64,000 nucleotides of DNA from assembly GCA_022841705.1 (NCBI GenBank), contig JALHQZ010000005.1, positions 159,223-223,222 of the forward strand, read 5' to 3'. The DNA is from Pirellulales bacterium. Lineage in GTDB: Bacteria; Planctomycetota; Planctomycetia; Pirellulales; Lacipirellulaceae. The notes under the pieces are model-generated. The model made no database searches and had not been told where the DNA came from. It worked only from the letters and a program-made list of their open reading frames with translations. Within the stretch, counting starts at the first letter, position 1. Every line of letters starts with the position of its first letter. Shown here piece by piece: positions 51,976 through 61,339 of the stretch. A program made the position numbers and the translations under genes.

Positions 51976-54690
51976 TTGAAGTTGACCACCGCCGAACGCC
52001 CCAACCCCGACCAATTGCTGGCGCGCGTGCGGGCCGAAGAAACGCGCGCCGGCCGCGGTAAACTCCGCATCTTCTTGGGCTACGCTGCCGGTGTCGGCAA
52101 GACCTACGCGATGCTTTCCGCCGCGCAGCGGGAACGCTCGGCGGGCGTGGAAGTGGTGGTGGGTTATGTCGAACCGCACGGCCGGGTCGAGACCGAAGCC
52201 CTGCTCGCGGGGCTCGAAGCGCTACCGATGCTGAAGGTGCCCTACCGCGGCGTGGAGCTGCGGGAGTTCAATCTCGACGCGGCGCTCGTGCGTCGGCCCA
52301 ATTTGCTGCTCGTCGATGAGCTAGCCCACACCAATGCCGAAGGCCTCCGCCACGCCAAGCGCTGGCAAGACGTGGTTGAGCTGTTGGAAGCGGGGATCAA
52401 CGTCTGGACCACGCTGAATGTCCAGCATCTCGAAAGCCTGAACGACATTATCACCCAAATCACCGGCGTGCTAGTGCGCGAGACGCTGCCCGACTCGGTG
52501 CTGGAGCAAGCCGACGAGATTGAACTGGTTGACCTCACGCCGGCCGAACTGGTCGAGCGGCTCAAGGCGGGCAAAGTCTATTTGCCCACGCAGGCCAGTC
52601 GCGCGATCGATAGTTTCTTCCGCAAGAGCAACCTCGTAGCGCTGCGTGAGTTGTCGCTCCGACAGGCGGCTAATCGGTTGCAGCGCGATGTCGAAGCGGC
52701 CCGCAACGAAACCTCCGCCGCCACGCCGTGGCTCACTACGGAGCGGCTGCTGGTGTGCGTTGGCCCCAGCCCCAACAGCGCCCGCACGATCCGCTCCGCG
52801 AAGCGCCTCGCAATTTCGCTTGGCGCCGAATGGATTGCCGTGGCCGTGGAAACGGGCAGTCCGGCGAGCGCAAGTCGCGCGGAAGCGACGGGGCGAAATC
52901 TGCGACTTGCCGAACAGCTTGGCGCCGAGACTCACACGCTGATCGGCCAATCGGTTGCGGACACGCTGCTCGACTTTGCCCGTCAGCGGAACGTGTCCAA
53001 AATTGTCGTCGGCAAAACGGCGCTGTCCTGGTGGCGGCAGAAGCTGTACGGCACGGTGGTCGACGACTTGGTGAAAGCCTGTGGACCGATTGATGTCTAC
53101 GTGGTTTCCGGCGAAGAACATGTTGAAGCCCCCGCGCCTTCGAGTGGTCCTTCGCAGCCGATTCCTTGGCGAGACTATGGGCTGGCCGCCGCCGTGGTGA
53201 CGTGCTGTGGCGGGCTGGGGTTCTTTGCCGACGCCTTCGACCTCGCCGAAACCAACATCATCATGTTTTTTCTCGCGGGGGTGGCGATTGCCTCCACGCG
53301 ACTCAGTCGCGGGGCATCGATCGCGCTGGCAGTCGCGAGCGTGCTGGTGTTCGATTTCTGTTTCGTTTCACCGCGCTTAACGTTCTCGGTGAGCGATGGC
53401 GAGTACCTAATCACTTTCGCGGTGATGCTGGGCATCGGCCTGTTGATTGGCGAGCTCACCACGCGCCGGCGGGCGCAGCTCGTGGCGTCCCAACAACAAG
53501 AACGCCGCACCGGGCAACTCTTTCGCTTGACCCGACAATTGAGCGAGCTCTCGGGCGCTGAGTTCCTCATTCGCACCGCGGGCCGGCAACTGCAAGAGAT
53601 ATTTGACGCGGAAGTTGTTTTGTACGTGCGCCAATCCGACGATCGCCTCTCCTTACGGTTTGGGGAATCTTCCCCGATCGCCAAGGAATCGATCAACGGC
53701 GATGTAGCGCGGTGGGTGACCGACCATGGCAAAATGGCGGGCGCCCAAACCGACACCTTGCCCAACGCCACCGCCACCTTCTTTCCGCTCATCGGTTCGC
53801 AGCAGACGGTCGGGTCTGCGGGCGTCCGGCCGCGCGCCGCGAATCGCTTTCTCGATCCCGAACAGCAGCGCCTACTTGAAACGTGCGCCAGTTTGCTAGC
53901 GCTGGCGATTGAGCGCGATGAATCGGTCCTGAATGCACAGGAGTCGCAGATTCGCGCGGAAACGGAGCATTTGCGCAGTTCGCTGCTGAGCGCCGTTTCG
54001 CACGACATTCGCACCCCGCTCGCCGGCATCGCCGGCGCCAGCAGCACGCTGGCCGCCGCGATTGACTCGCTCGACAAAACGACTCGTAATGAGCTGCTTG
54101 CTACGATCACCGAGGAATCGGAAGCTCTCTCGCGGCTGGTAGATAATCTGCTGCACATGACCCGGCTCTCCAGCGGCCAGCTGGTGATCGACCGCCAGTG
54201 GCACTGCGTGGAAGAGGTAGTCGGTTCAGCGCTCAACCGGTTGGAGCGGCAGCTTGGCAGTCGGCGGATCACTACGACGCTGGCTGAGAATTTACCGATG
54301 GTGCAGATCGATGCCGCACTCGTCGAACAGCTTTTGATTAACCTCGTTGAGAACGCCGCCAAGTATTCGCCCGAATCGACGGTCATTGAATTGTCGGCTC
54401 GGGCGGTTGTCGAAACGATCGAGTTCGAAGTTGCCGATCGCGGCCCCGGGTTTGTAGCGGGCGATGAACAAAAAGTGTTTGACCTGTTCTACCGCGGCGA
54501 GGGCGCACGGCCCGATCAACGCGGCACCGGCATCGGACTGGCGATCTGCCGCGCGGTGGCTGACGTGCATGGCGGGCGCATCACGGCTGCGAATCGCACC
54601 GGCGGCGGCGCCGTGGTCCGTGTGACGCTCCCCACCGGCGGTGCGCCGCCGGCCATCGCCGCGCAGCTTACCGGAGAGGCGGAAACATGA
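51976..54690 (+). CDS. kdpD: osmosensitive potassium channel sensor kinase KdpD
   Basis: A 904-residue sensor. The N-terminal KdpD domain has a P-loop (GYAAGVGKTYAML) and LLLVDELAHTNAEG; a universal-stress-like domain follows (VCVGPSPNSARTIRSAKRL); four membrane helices at about residues 400-495 (GLAAAVVTCCGGLGFFADA); a GAF domain; the His box SAVSHDIRTPLAGIAG with His676; ATP-binding N and G boxes (NLVENAAKYSP, DRGPGF, GTGIGLAICRAVAD). It senses potassium or turgor and phosphorylates KdpE. The start is a TTG at 51976; another in-frame TTG two codons later is possible. Confidence 0.94.
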   Translation: MKLTTAERPNPDQLLARVRAEETRAGRGKLRIFLGYAAGVGKTYAMLSAAQRERSAGVEVVVGYVEPHGRVETEALLAGLEALPMLKVPYRGVELREFNLDAALVRRPNLLLVDELAHTNAEGLRHAKRWQDVVELLEAGINVWTTLNVQHLESLNDIITQITGVLVRETLPDSVLEQADEIELVDLTPAELVERLKAGKVYLPTQASRAIDSFFRKSNLVALRELSLRQAANRLQRDVEAARNETSAATPWLTTERLLVCVGPSPNSARTIRSAKRLAISLGAEWIAVAVETGSPASASRAEATGRNLRLAEQLGAETHTLIGQSVADTLLDFARQRNVSKIVVGKTALSWWRQKLYGTVVDDLVKACGPIDVYVVSGEEHVEAPAPSSGPSQPIPWRDYGLAAAVVTCCGGLGFFADAFDLAETNIIMFFLAGVAIASTRLSRGASIALAVASVLVFDFCFVSPRLTFSVSDGEYLITFAVMLGIGLLIGELTTRRRAQLVASQQQERRTGQLFRLTRQLSELSGAEFLIRTAGRQLQEIFDAEVVLYVRQSDDRLSLRFGESSPIAKESINGDVARWVTDHGKMAGAQTDTLPNATATFFPLIGSQQTVGSAGVRPRAANRFLDPEQQRLLETCASLLALAIERDESVLNAQESQIRAETEHLRSSLLSAVSHDIRTPLAGIAGASSTLAAAIDSLDKTTRNELLATITEESEALSRLVDNLLHMTRLSSGQLVIDRQWHCVEEVVGSALNRLERQLGSRRITTTLAENLPMVQIDAALVEQLLINLVENAAKYSPESTVIELSARAVVETIEFEVADRGPGFVAGDEQKVFDLFYRGEGARPDQRGTGIGLAICRAVADVHGGRITAANRTGGGAVVRVTLPTGGAPPAIAAQLTGEAET

Positions 54691-55397
54691 GCAGCAGCCC
54701 GCCGCTGATTGTGGTGATCGAAGACGAAGCCCCCATCCGTCGATTCCTGCGGGCGTCGCTCAGCGTCGAAGGATTCGACGTGCTCGAGTCGACCACCGCC
54801 AAGGAAGGCCTCCGCGCGATCACGCAGCAGCATCCGGCCCTTGTGCTCTTGGATTTGGGACTGCCTGACGCCGACGGACTCGACATCATCCGCCAAGTGC
54901 GCGAGTGGTCCGCGCTGCCGATCATCGTGATTTCGGCACGCGGTGAAGAAACGTCCAAGATCGCAGCGCTCGACGCGGGCGCCGACGACTATCTGACCAA
55001 GCCGTTCGGCGTCGGTGAACTCTTGGCCCGCGCGCGCGTGGCTTTACGACACGGCGCACAACGAGCAGGGTTCGAAGCCGCGCCGGCGCGCGTCACGTTG
55101 GGCGAGATTGTCATCGATCTTGCGTTGCGCACGGTCACGAAGGAGGGCGAAGAGGTGAAACTCACCAAAATCGAGTTCGATCTGCTCGCCGCGCTCGCGC
55201 GCAACGTCGGCAAGGTGGTGACTCATCGCCAATTGCTGAAAGAAGTATGGGGCCCGCATGCGGTTCAGGAATCGCACTATGTGCGAGTCTTCATGGCCAA
55301 TCTGCGTAAAAAGCTCGAAGCCGACCCCGCCCGGCCGCAGTGGCTGATCACCGAGCAAGGCGTCGGTTATCGGCTGAAAGAGTCTGCGCCCGGATGA
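54687..55397 (+). CDS. kdpE: response regulator KdpE
   Basis: A 236-residue OmpR-type regulator: receiver with acidic pair (VIEDEAP) and phosphoacceptor Asp56 in LVLLDLGLPDADGLD, Thr/Ser and Lys positions in VISARGEETS and YLTKPFGVGEL; winged-helix output with LTKIEFDLLAALARNVGKV and QWLITEQGVGYRLK. It activates kdpFABC under low potassium. The start ATG overlaps the kdpD stop (ATGA), so the two are translated together. Confidence 0.95.
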   Translation: MSSSPPLIVVIEDEAPIRRFLRASLSVEGFDVLESTTAKEGLRAITQQHPALVLLDLGLPDADGLDIIRQVREWSALPIIVISARGEETSKIAALDAGADDYLTKPFGVGELLARARVALRHGAQRAGFEAAPARVTLGEIVIDLALRTVTKEGEEVKLTKIEFDLLAALARNVGKVVTHRQLLKEVWGPHAVQESHYVRVFMANLRKKLEADPARPQWLITEQGVGYRLKESAPG

Positions 55398-55443
55398 GTT
55401 TTGCTCTTGCATCGATGCAACTCCCGCCGATAATGACAATTGT

Positions 55444-55803
55444 ATGATGCGGCTCACCACCTACCTGCTGCTGGCGGCGTTCCTGCGATTGCAGGCCGAG
55501 TGCTGCCACTGCGCGCATGACGTTTCCCATCACGGGGCTGAGCATTCGGCTGCGAACGTCGCTGTCCATCAACACGAGCACTCTGGCCACCACGCGCCGT
55601 GCGATGAGTGCCACCTGTGCCGGCTTTCGCAGCAGAGTTATTTGAGCTCGGCCGATCTACCGGCGCTCGATCCCCCTGCCGTTGTGGAAGTGATCGCGCC
55701 CCAGACTTGGGTGCTCGACTTTCCGGCGCGCATCGCTGTGACTCATTCAAGCTCGCTGGTCGAACCGAGCTTAATCGGCTGCGGTTCGCTGCTGCGCATT
55801 TGA
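55444..55803 (+). CDS. small His/Cys-rich exported protein preceding a metal-efflux pair
   Basis: A 119-residue protein with a signal-like start (LTTYLLLAAFLRLQAE), then a His/Cys-rich stretch (CCHCAHDVSHHGAEHSAANV, HQHEHSGHHAPCDECHLCR) well suited to bind divalent metal, and a plain C-terminus. Small proteins of this kind are often seen before Czc/Cus-type efflux genes; the family is not named here. It lies 47 bases after kdpE and 111 before the adaptor gene. A metal chaperone role is inference. Confidence 0.65.
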   Translation: MMRLTTYLLLAAFLRLQAECCHCAHDVSHHGAEHSAANVAVHQHEHSGHHAPCDECHLCRLSQQSYLSSADLPALDPPAVVEVIAPQTWVLDFPARIAVTHSSSLVEPSLIGCGSLLRI

Positions 55804-55914
55804 CGAAGTTTTCTGAGGCACTCTGCCTCCGTCGAAACGACAACGCTTGCCGGCAACGTCTTGCTGGTCTTGGCGACTGCTGTTTGTTCTCCACCTTTTT
55901 GCCCTAGTGCGATC

Positions 55915-57441
55915 ATGAGCGCTGCCACGAACTCTCCCAAGAATTATCTTGCTGTCGCCATCGCGCTCGCTGCGATGTTCGCGCTGGGTGCCTTCGCCCG
56001 CGATCGCAACTGGGTGCCGACGCGCTGGCTCAGCACGGTGGCCCAGTCCTCGGAGGACCAAGCCGATGACGAACACGGTTCCGAGGAGGAGCACGCAGCC
56101 GACGAACATGCCGAGCACGCCGAGCACGATGAGCACGCCGAGCATGACGACCACGCCGAAGAGGCCATGCTCGAACTCTCCGCGGAGGCGCAAGCCAATC
56201 TTGGTTTGACCCCGGAGTTTCTGCAGCCGCTCACGACGTCGACGTTCGTGCGAACCGTCACAGTGCCCGCGATGGTGGTCGAACGTCCCGGCCGCACTCT
56301 CCTGCCGGTGAGCACCTGTCTGACGGGCGTCATCACCAAGGTTGAAGCGGTAACTGGGGAAGCGGTCAAGCCCGGCGAACTGCTGTTTCAACTTCGGCTC
56401 ACGCACGAAGATTTGGTGAACTCACAGAAGGAGTTTTTGAAGACTGTCGGCGATCTGGAAGTCGAACTCAAGGAGCTTGCGCGGATTGAATCCGCCAGCC
56501 AAAGCGGCGCCTTGCCGGCGAAAATACTGCTCGAGCGGCAGTACGCCGTCGCCAAGCTGCGCGCTTCGCTCACCTCGCAGCGTGAAGCGCTCCGGCTACA
56601 CGGGCTGTCCACGGCGCAAGTTGACCGCATTGAACAAGAGCGCCGCTTGCTCACGGAACTCCGTATTTACGCCCCGTTGCGTGATGGCCATGTGCATGAA
56701 GGGGAACTTCAATTGAGTGGCGGCTCGCCGATTCGCCCGGCGGCTTACGAGACGCCCGTGCCTGGCGAGCCACCGCTCGAGCCGGTTGATGACGAGTTAG
56801 TGCTGGTGATGAAATCTCTCAGAGTTCATGTCGGTGACACCGTTTCGACAGGCGATCAGTTGTGCGTGCTTGCGGACTACAGCGAACTGTATCTCGAAGG
56901 CCAAGCGTTCGAGACGGACGCCGCGGCGATTGCGGACGCCAAAGGGAAGAATTGGCGCGCCACCGCGGTGCTCGAACACGCGGGAAGCGAACAACGGGTA
57001 ACCGATTTGGAGATAGCGTTTCTCGCCAGTGAAATCGACCCCGCTGCGCGAACGCTGCCATTCTTCGTGACGCTCAAAAACGAACTGCTTGAAGATTCGC
57101 AGCAAGAGGAAGAGCGGCGGTTCGTCACGTGGCGGTTTCGCCCCGGCCAACGCATGCAGCTGGAAGTCCCCGTGGAAGAATGGAAGGATCAACTGGTGCT
57201 CCCAGTGGCGGCGGTGGTGAAAGAAGGCCCCGATAGTTTTATCTTTGAGCACCATGGCGATCACGTCGACCGCATTGCCATTCACGAGCGCTATCGCGAT
57301 CGCAACACGGTGGTTGTCGCCAATGATGGAGCAGTTCATCCGGGCGATGTGGTGGCGCTCAAAGGCGCGCATCAAATGCAACTGGCGCTCAAGAACAAGG
57401 CGGGCGGCGGAGTTGATGCCCACCACCATCACGACCATTAG
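55915..57441 (+). CDS. RND efflux periplasmic adaptor subunit, His-rich (CzcB/CusB-like)
   Basis: About 508 residues. One N-terminal membrane anchor (YLAVAIALAAMFALGAFAR), then a striking His/Glu/Asp stretch (HAADEHAEHAEHDEHAEHDD), a lipoyl/barrel-sandwich pair around GVITKVEAVTGEAVKPGEL and VHVGDTVSTGDQLCVLAD, a coiled-coil helical hairpin between, and a beta barrel. The end is HHHHDH. Adaptors bridge the inner-membrane pump and an outer-membrane channel; the His tracts suggest zinc, cobalt, nickel or copper. The ATG at 55915 is chosen over an upstream in-frame TTG. No outer-membrane factor gene is near. Confidence 0.85.
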   Translation: MSAATNSPKNYLAVAIALAAMFALGAFARDRNWVPTRWLSTVAQSSEDQADDEHGSEEEHAADEHAEHAEHDEHAEHDDHAEEAMLELSAEAQANLGLTPEFLQPLTTSTFVRTVTVPAMVVERPGRTLLPVSTCLTGVITKVEAVTGEAVKPGELLFQLRLTHEDLVNSQKEFLKTVGDLEVELKELARIESASQSGALPAKILLERQYAVAKLRASLTSQREALRLHGLSTAQVDRIEQERRLLTELRIYAPLRDGHVHEGELQLSGGSPIRPAAYETPVPGEPPLEPVDDELVLVMKSLRVHVGDTVSTGDQLCVLADYSELYLEGQAFETDAAAIADAKGKNWRATAVLEHAGSEQRVTDLEIAFLASEIDPAARTLPFFVTLKNELLEDSQQEEERRFVTWRFRPGQRMQLEVPVEEWKDQLVLPVAAVVKEGPDSFIFEHHGDHVDRIAIHERYRDRNTVVVANDGAVHPGDVVALKGAHQMQLALKNKAGGGVDAHHHHDH

Positions 57442-57455
57442 CGCGCGTCGTCCTT

Positions 57456-57539
57456 CCCCCGACGTTTCTTTTAGAAACGGCGTCGGGGGCTCATGATTTT
57501 CTCTCTGCTTTACCATGAGCCCCCGACATCAGTCGGGGG
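57456..57539. repeat. four-arm palindromic region between adaptor and pump genes
   Basis: Arms CCCCCGACG (57456-57464), CGTCGGGGGCTCATG (57481-57495), CATGAGCCCCCGAC (57514-57527) and GTCGGGGG (57532-57539). Arms 1+2 and 3+4 can pair, or arms 2+3 in a 14-bp stem. The layout is like an attenuator, or a pair of REP units. Confidence 0.75.
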
Positions 57540-57564
57540 CGCGTTTTCACGAGTCACCTCGCTC

Positions 57565-60500
57565 ATGCTCAACGCGGTCATACGCTTCTCGCTGCAGAAT
57601 CGCCTCCTGGTGCTGGGACTGGCAATCGCCGTCTTGGTGCTTGGAGCATGGTCGGCGCTCACGATGCCGATTGATGTCTTCCCAGACCTTGATCGCCCGC
57701 GTGTGGTCATCATGACCGAAGCACCGGGCATGGCGCCCGAGGAAGTCGAAACGCGGGTGAGCTTTCCCATCGAAACCGCGCTCAACGGCGCGAACGGCGT
57801 GCTGGCGGTCCGCAGTACTTCGAGCGCCGGCATCTCGGTGGTGTACGTCGAGTTCGATTACGGCACCGATATTTACATCGACCGACAGATCGTCACCGAA
57901 CGACTCGCCGTGGTGACCGAACGCTTGCCCGCCGGCATCCGGCCGCAGCTCGCGCCGATCTCGTCGATCATGGGGCAAATTCTTGTGCTCGGCATGTGGA
58001 GCGAATCGGGCCAAACCGACCCCGTCGAGGTCCGCACCCGCGCCGATTGGATTTTGCGGCAACGCTTGCTCACGATTCCAGGTGTCGCCCAGGTCTTCAA
58101 CATGGGAGGCGGCCGCAAGCAGTTCCAGGTGCTGGTCGACTCCGCCGCGCAGCGCCGCTACGGCGTGACGCTCGCGCAGATTCGCGATGCCCTCACGCGC
58201 AGCAATCAAAACGCGACCGGCGGGTATCTCGATCAGCAAGGTCCGAACGAGCTGTTGGTTCGCTCGATCGGCAATCTGCAAGGAATCGAAGATTTAAAGC
58301 GCGTACCGATTGCCGGCGCCGGCGGGCGGCCGATCACGCTCGACCAAGTGGCGCGCGTGGTCGAAGCGCCGCAGGCCAAGCGGGGCGATGCGGCCGCTTA
58401 CGTGCGTAAATCGCCTGAAAGTTTCTCCGGGGGGCCTGCGGTGGTGCTGACCATTACCAAACAGTCCGGGGCGGATACGCGCGCCATCACCACCGCGGTG
58501 ATGAAAGCGGTCGAAGAAATGCAGGCGTCCCTCGGCGAGGACATCCGTGTGCTGCCGCTGTACGCCCAGCGCGACTTCATCGATCGTGCGCTGCATAATG
58601 TGCTGGAAGCGCTGCGGGACGGCTGCATCCTGGTGGTGATCATCTTGTTCCTCTTCCTGATGAACTTTCGCACCACGTTCATTTCCCTCACCGCGATTCC
58701 GCTCTCGCTGGCCGCCACCGCGCTCACGTTTCACTGGCTGGGGATGTCGATCAACACGATGACTCTCGGCGGACTGGCGGTGGCGATTGGCGAACTGGTG
58801 GACGATGCGATTGTGGATGTCGAGAACATCTTCCGCCGGCTGAAACAGAATCGCGCCTTGGCCGAACCCTTGCCCGCGCTGCGGGTGGTGTACGACGCCA
58901 GCCGCGAAGTGCGCACGTCCATCGTCTTCAGCACGATCATCGTGTGCCTTGTGTTCCTACCACTCTTCGCGCTGACCGGTATGGAAGGCCGGCTCTTTGC
59001 CCCGCTCGGTGTCGCCTACGTGGTTTCAATCGCCGCATCGCTGCTGGTATCGCTCACCGTGACGCCCGTTCTGTCCTATTTACTGCTCCCGCAGTCGAAT
59101 GCGACCGCTCACGAACAGGATGGCCCGCTGCTCAGGTGGCTGAAGCGCGTGGCGGCCAAAGTTATTCGGTTCAGTCTGGCTTACCCCAACTTCAATCTGC
59201 TCGCGGTCGCGATCGGCGTGGCGATTGCCCTGGGGGCTCTGCTGGGGCTCGAACGAGATTTTCTGCCGCCGTTCAATGAAGGTTCCATTCAGCTCAACGT
59301 GCTGCTGCCGCCGGGGACTTCACTGGCCACCACCAACGCCATTAATCGGCAGATCGAAGTCCGCCTGCAGCAGAATCCCGACGTGATCAACTTCGTGCGT
59401 CGCACCGGTCGGGCCGAGCTCGACGAACACGCGGAGCCTGTGAGCGCCAGTGAATACATCGTTGACCTCGATCCGGCATCGCCTCGCACGCGCGAAGCAC
59501 AACTGGAAGCAATTCGGCACACCATGGAGGAGTTTCCCGGCGTGGTGTCGTCGGTCGAACAACCGATTTCGCACCTCATCTCGCACATGCTCTCCGGCGT
59601 GAAAGCGCAGATCGGCATCAAAATCTTTGGCGATGATCTCGATGTGCTCCGCCGCACTGCGGACGAGGCCCGCGGCATCATGAGCGCCGTTCCCGGCGTG
59701 ACGGACCTCATTGTCGAACAGCAAACCTTGGTGCCGCAACTGCGGATCGAACTCGATCGTCAGCAATTGCAGGCCAACGGCCTCGCGGTGCAGGACGTGA
59801 ATGAAGTGATCGAAACCGCGATGCACGGACATCTGGTCTCCGAAGTGCTGATCGGCCAGCGGACGTTCGACCTGGTAGTTCGCTTGGAAGAAGCCGCGCG
59901 AGAGAACCTTGAAGAACTGCGTCGACTACCAATTCAAACGCCAAGCGGCGGGACAATTCCGCTGGAAGAAGTCGCCACCATTTACGAGTCGGCCGGCCCC
60001 AATACGGTGCAGCGCGAAGAGGTCCGGCGGCGAATCGTCGTCCAGTGCAACGTCGCGGGCCGCGGACTGGTGGATGTGGTCGAGGAAGTAAAAGCCAGAC
60101 TCACCACGCTGCAAGCCAAGCTGCCGCCGGGATACTACTTCGAGTTTAGCGGCCAATTCGAAAGCCAGCAGACAGCGTCCCGACTGATCGGGTGGTTGTT
60201 CCTGGGGTCGCTGGTCGGGGTGTTCATGGTGCTTTTCACCATGTTCAAGTCGGTGAACCTGTCGCTGCAAGTAATGGCCGCCATTCCGATGGCGTTCATC
60301 GGCTCGGTCGCGGCGCTGGTGCTCACCGGCCAAACGCTCACCATCGCTAGCATGGTCGGGTTCATTTCGCTCGCCGGCATCGCGTCGCGGAACGGAATAT
60401 TACTCTTGCAGCACTATCTGCATCTGGTGAAGTACGAAGGCGAATCGTGGTCGCATGAGATGATCCTCCGCGCCGGACTGGAGCGTCTGGCCCCCGTGCT

Positions 60501-60714
60501 AATGACTGCGCTGACCGCCGGCATCGCGCTGGTGCCCTTGGTCCTCGCCGCCGGGCAGCCGGGCAAGGAAATCCTCTACCCCGTGGCAACCGTGATTCTC
60601 GGCGGCGTGATTAGTAGCACGCTCTTGGATTTCTTCGTCCACCCCGCCTTGTTCTGGTTGTTTGGACGAAGTGAAGGAGCGCGCGTCGTTGAGCTTTCAG
60701 GGGAATCGTTGTAG
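57565..60714 (+). CDS. efflux RND transporter permease subunit (CusA/CzcA-like)
   Basis: A 1049-residue inner-membrane pump with twelve membrane helices and two large periplasmic loops. The N-terminus FSLQNRLLVLGLAIAVLVL and PIDVFPDLDRPRVVIMTEA match heavy-metal RND proteins. The helix 4 motif reads GELVDDAIVDVENIFRRL; the classical CzcA DFG-x-IVDG form is altered, while the Asp pair needed for proton transport remains. It exports metal or organic substrates with the preceding adaptor. The ATG at 57565 is chosen over an open frame to 57493 that runs through the palindromes. Confidence 0.88.
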   Translation: MLNAVIRFSLQNRLLVLGLAIAVLVLGAWSALTMPIDVFPDLDRPRVVIMTEAPGMAPEEVETRVSFPIETALNGANGVLAVRSTSSAGISVVYVEFDYGTDIYIDRQIVTERLAVVTERLPAGIRPQLAPISSIMGQILVLGMWSESGQTDPVEVRTRADWILRQRLLTIPGVAQVFNMGGGRKQFQVLVDSAAQRRYGVTLAQIRDALTRSNQNATGGYLDQQGPNELLVRSIGNLQGIEDLKRVPIAGAGGRPITLDQVARVVEAPQAKRGDAAAYVRKSPESFSGGPAVVLTITKQSGADTRAITTAVMKAVEEMQASLGEDIRVLPLYAQRDFIDRALHNVLEALRDGCILVVIILFLFLMNFRTTFISLTAIPLSLAATALTFHWLGMSINTMTLGGLAVAIGELVDDAIVDVENIFRRLKQNRALAEPLPALRVVYDASREVRTSIVFSTIIVCLVFLPLFALTGMEGRLFAPLGVAYVVSIAASLLVSLTVTPVLSYLLLPQSNATAHEQDGPLLRWLKRVAAKVIRFSLAYPNFNLLAVAIGVAIALGALLGLERDFLPPFNEGSIQLNVLLPPGTSLATTNAINRQIEVRLQQNPDVINFVRRTGRAELDEHAEPVSASEYIVDLDPASPRTREAQLEAIRHTMEEFPGVVSSVEQPISHLISHMLSGVKAQIGIKIFGDDLDVLRRTADEARGIMSAVPGVTDLIVEQQTLVPQLRIELDRQQLQANGLAVQDVNEVIETAMHGHLVSEVLIGQRTFDLVVRLEEAARENLEELRRLPIQTPSGGTIPLEEVATIYESAGPNTVQREEVRRRIVVQCNVAGRGLVDVVEEVKARLTTLQAKLPPGYYFEFSGQFESQQTASRLIGWLFLGSLVGVFMVLFTMFKSVNLSLQVMAAIPMAFIGSVAALVLTGQTLTIASMVGFISLAGIASRNGILLLQHYLHLVKYEGESWSHEMILRAGLERLAPVLMTALTAGIALVPLVLAAGQPGKEILYPVATVILGGVISSTLLDFFVHPALFWLFGRSEGARVVELSGESL

Positions 60715-61044
60715 CGCCTGAGTAAGGGACGTGCCACTCGCGTAACACAAGTGCGCACGACCTGCATCCTGACTGTGGATAACAGTTCGGGGAACTTATT
60801 CCCGCGCGAATCATAATGGCTTGACTCGCTCCAAGCCGACAGCGCGATGGTCCGAATCGATTACCATCTGCAAAACGATGAATCATCTCGCCAGATGGCC
60901 TCGATCAACTTCGCTCACCGCCCGTCGCGGATTGTCCGGCGCCGGCCAAACAGAGTTGGAACCGTTAGCGAAGGACGCCCCGTTTCTCAACTAACGGGGC
61001 TCAGCGGGAGCAGCGCGAGTGAAAGACGCAATTTTGTCCAACTT

Positions 61045-61066
61045 TTGTCCCAGTCACCTGGGACAA
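61045..61066. repeat. 9-bp palindrome
   Basis: TTGTCCCAG-TCAC-CTGGGACAA, perfect. It could be a hairpin or a recombination half-site pair. Confidence 0.6.
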
Positions 61067-61180
61067 GATTTGGGGTGAGTCGTAAATAGCTGAGAGATAA
61101 CGACTAACGACGAGGCAAAAAATTGGAACGGAGAGGACAGGAGATTTTTGAGCCGATTTCCTATACGCTTGCGTGGAATA

Positions 61181-61207
61181 CACTTACGACACTTAAGTCA
61201 CTTACTA
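61181..61207 (+). repeat. three tandem 9-bp repeats
   Basis: CACTTACGA, CACTTAAGT and CACTTACTA follow each other without gaps, then GCAAGTG inverts the unit. Iteron- or operator-like, about 130 bases before the recombinase. Confidence 0.6.
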
Positions 61208-61274
61208 GCAAGTGCTTACGGTTAGACAGGTGTTGCCACCTATTACCAAGCAAAGACTTTGTTTCTCAGGCATT

Positions 61275-61291
61275 TTGTTACACCGTAACAA
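61275..61291. promoter_or_regulatory. operator-like palindrome
   Basis: TTGTTAC-ACC-GTAACAA, a perfect 7-bp inverted repeat 49 bases before the recombinase start. Confidence 0.5.
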
Positions 61292-61313
61292 GCTGTAAGC
61301 CGACCCTGGGGGG

Positions 61314-61334
61314 CCTCCATTATCTTCATGGAGG
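61314..61334 (+). promoter_or_regulatory. hairpin covering the recombinase Shine-Dalgarno
   Basis: CCTCCAT (61314-61320) pairs perfectly with ATGGAGG (61328-61334). GGAGG (61330-61334) is the ribosome site for the ATG at 61340, five bases on. Folding would hide it. Confidence 0.6.
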
Positions 61335-61339
61335 TTCCC

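Larger units (their letters stand above)
60715..61339. other. AT-richer gene-free region before the recombinase
   Basis: No convincing ORF. It contains a 9-bp palindrome (61045-61066), three tandem 9-bp repeats (61181-61207), a 7-bp palindrome (61275-61291) and the hairpin over the recombinase ribosome site (61314-61334). GC is clearly lower than in the flanks, as expected for acquired DNA. Confidence 0.6.

Noticed and set aside
53175..54386. 403-codon minus-strand frame inside kdpD
   Set aside because: Ser/Arg-rich shadow of the sensor kinase gene.
60847..61089. 80-codon plus-strand frame before the recombinase
   Set aside because: It crosses a palindrome, has no good ribosome site and resembles no family; treated as chance.
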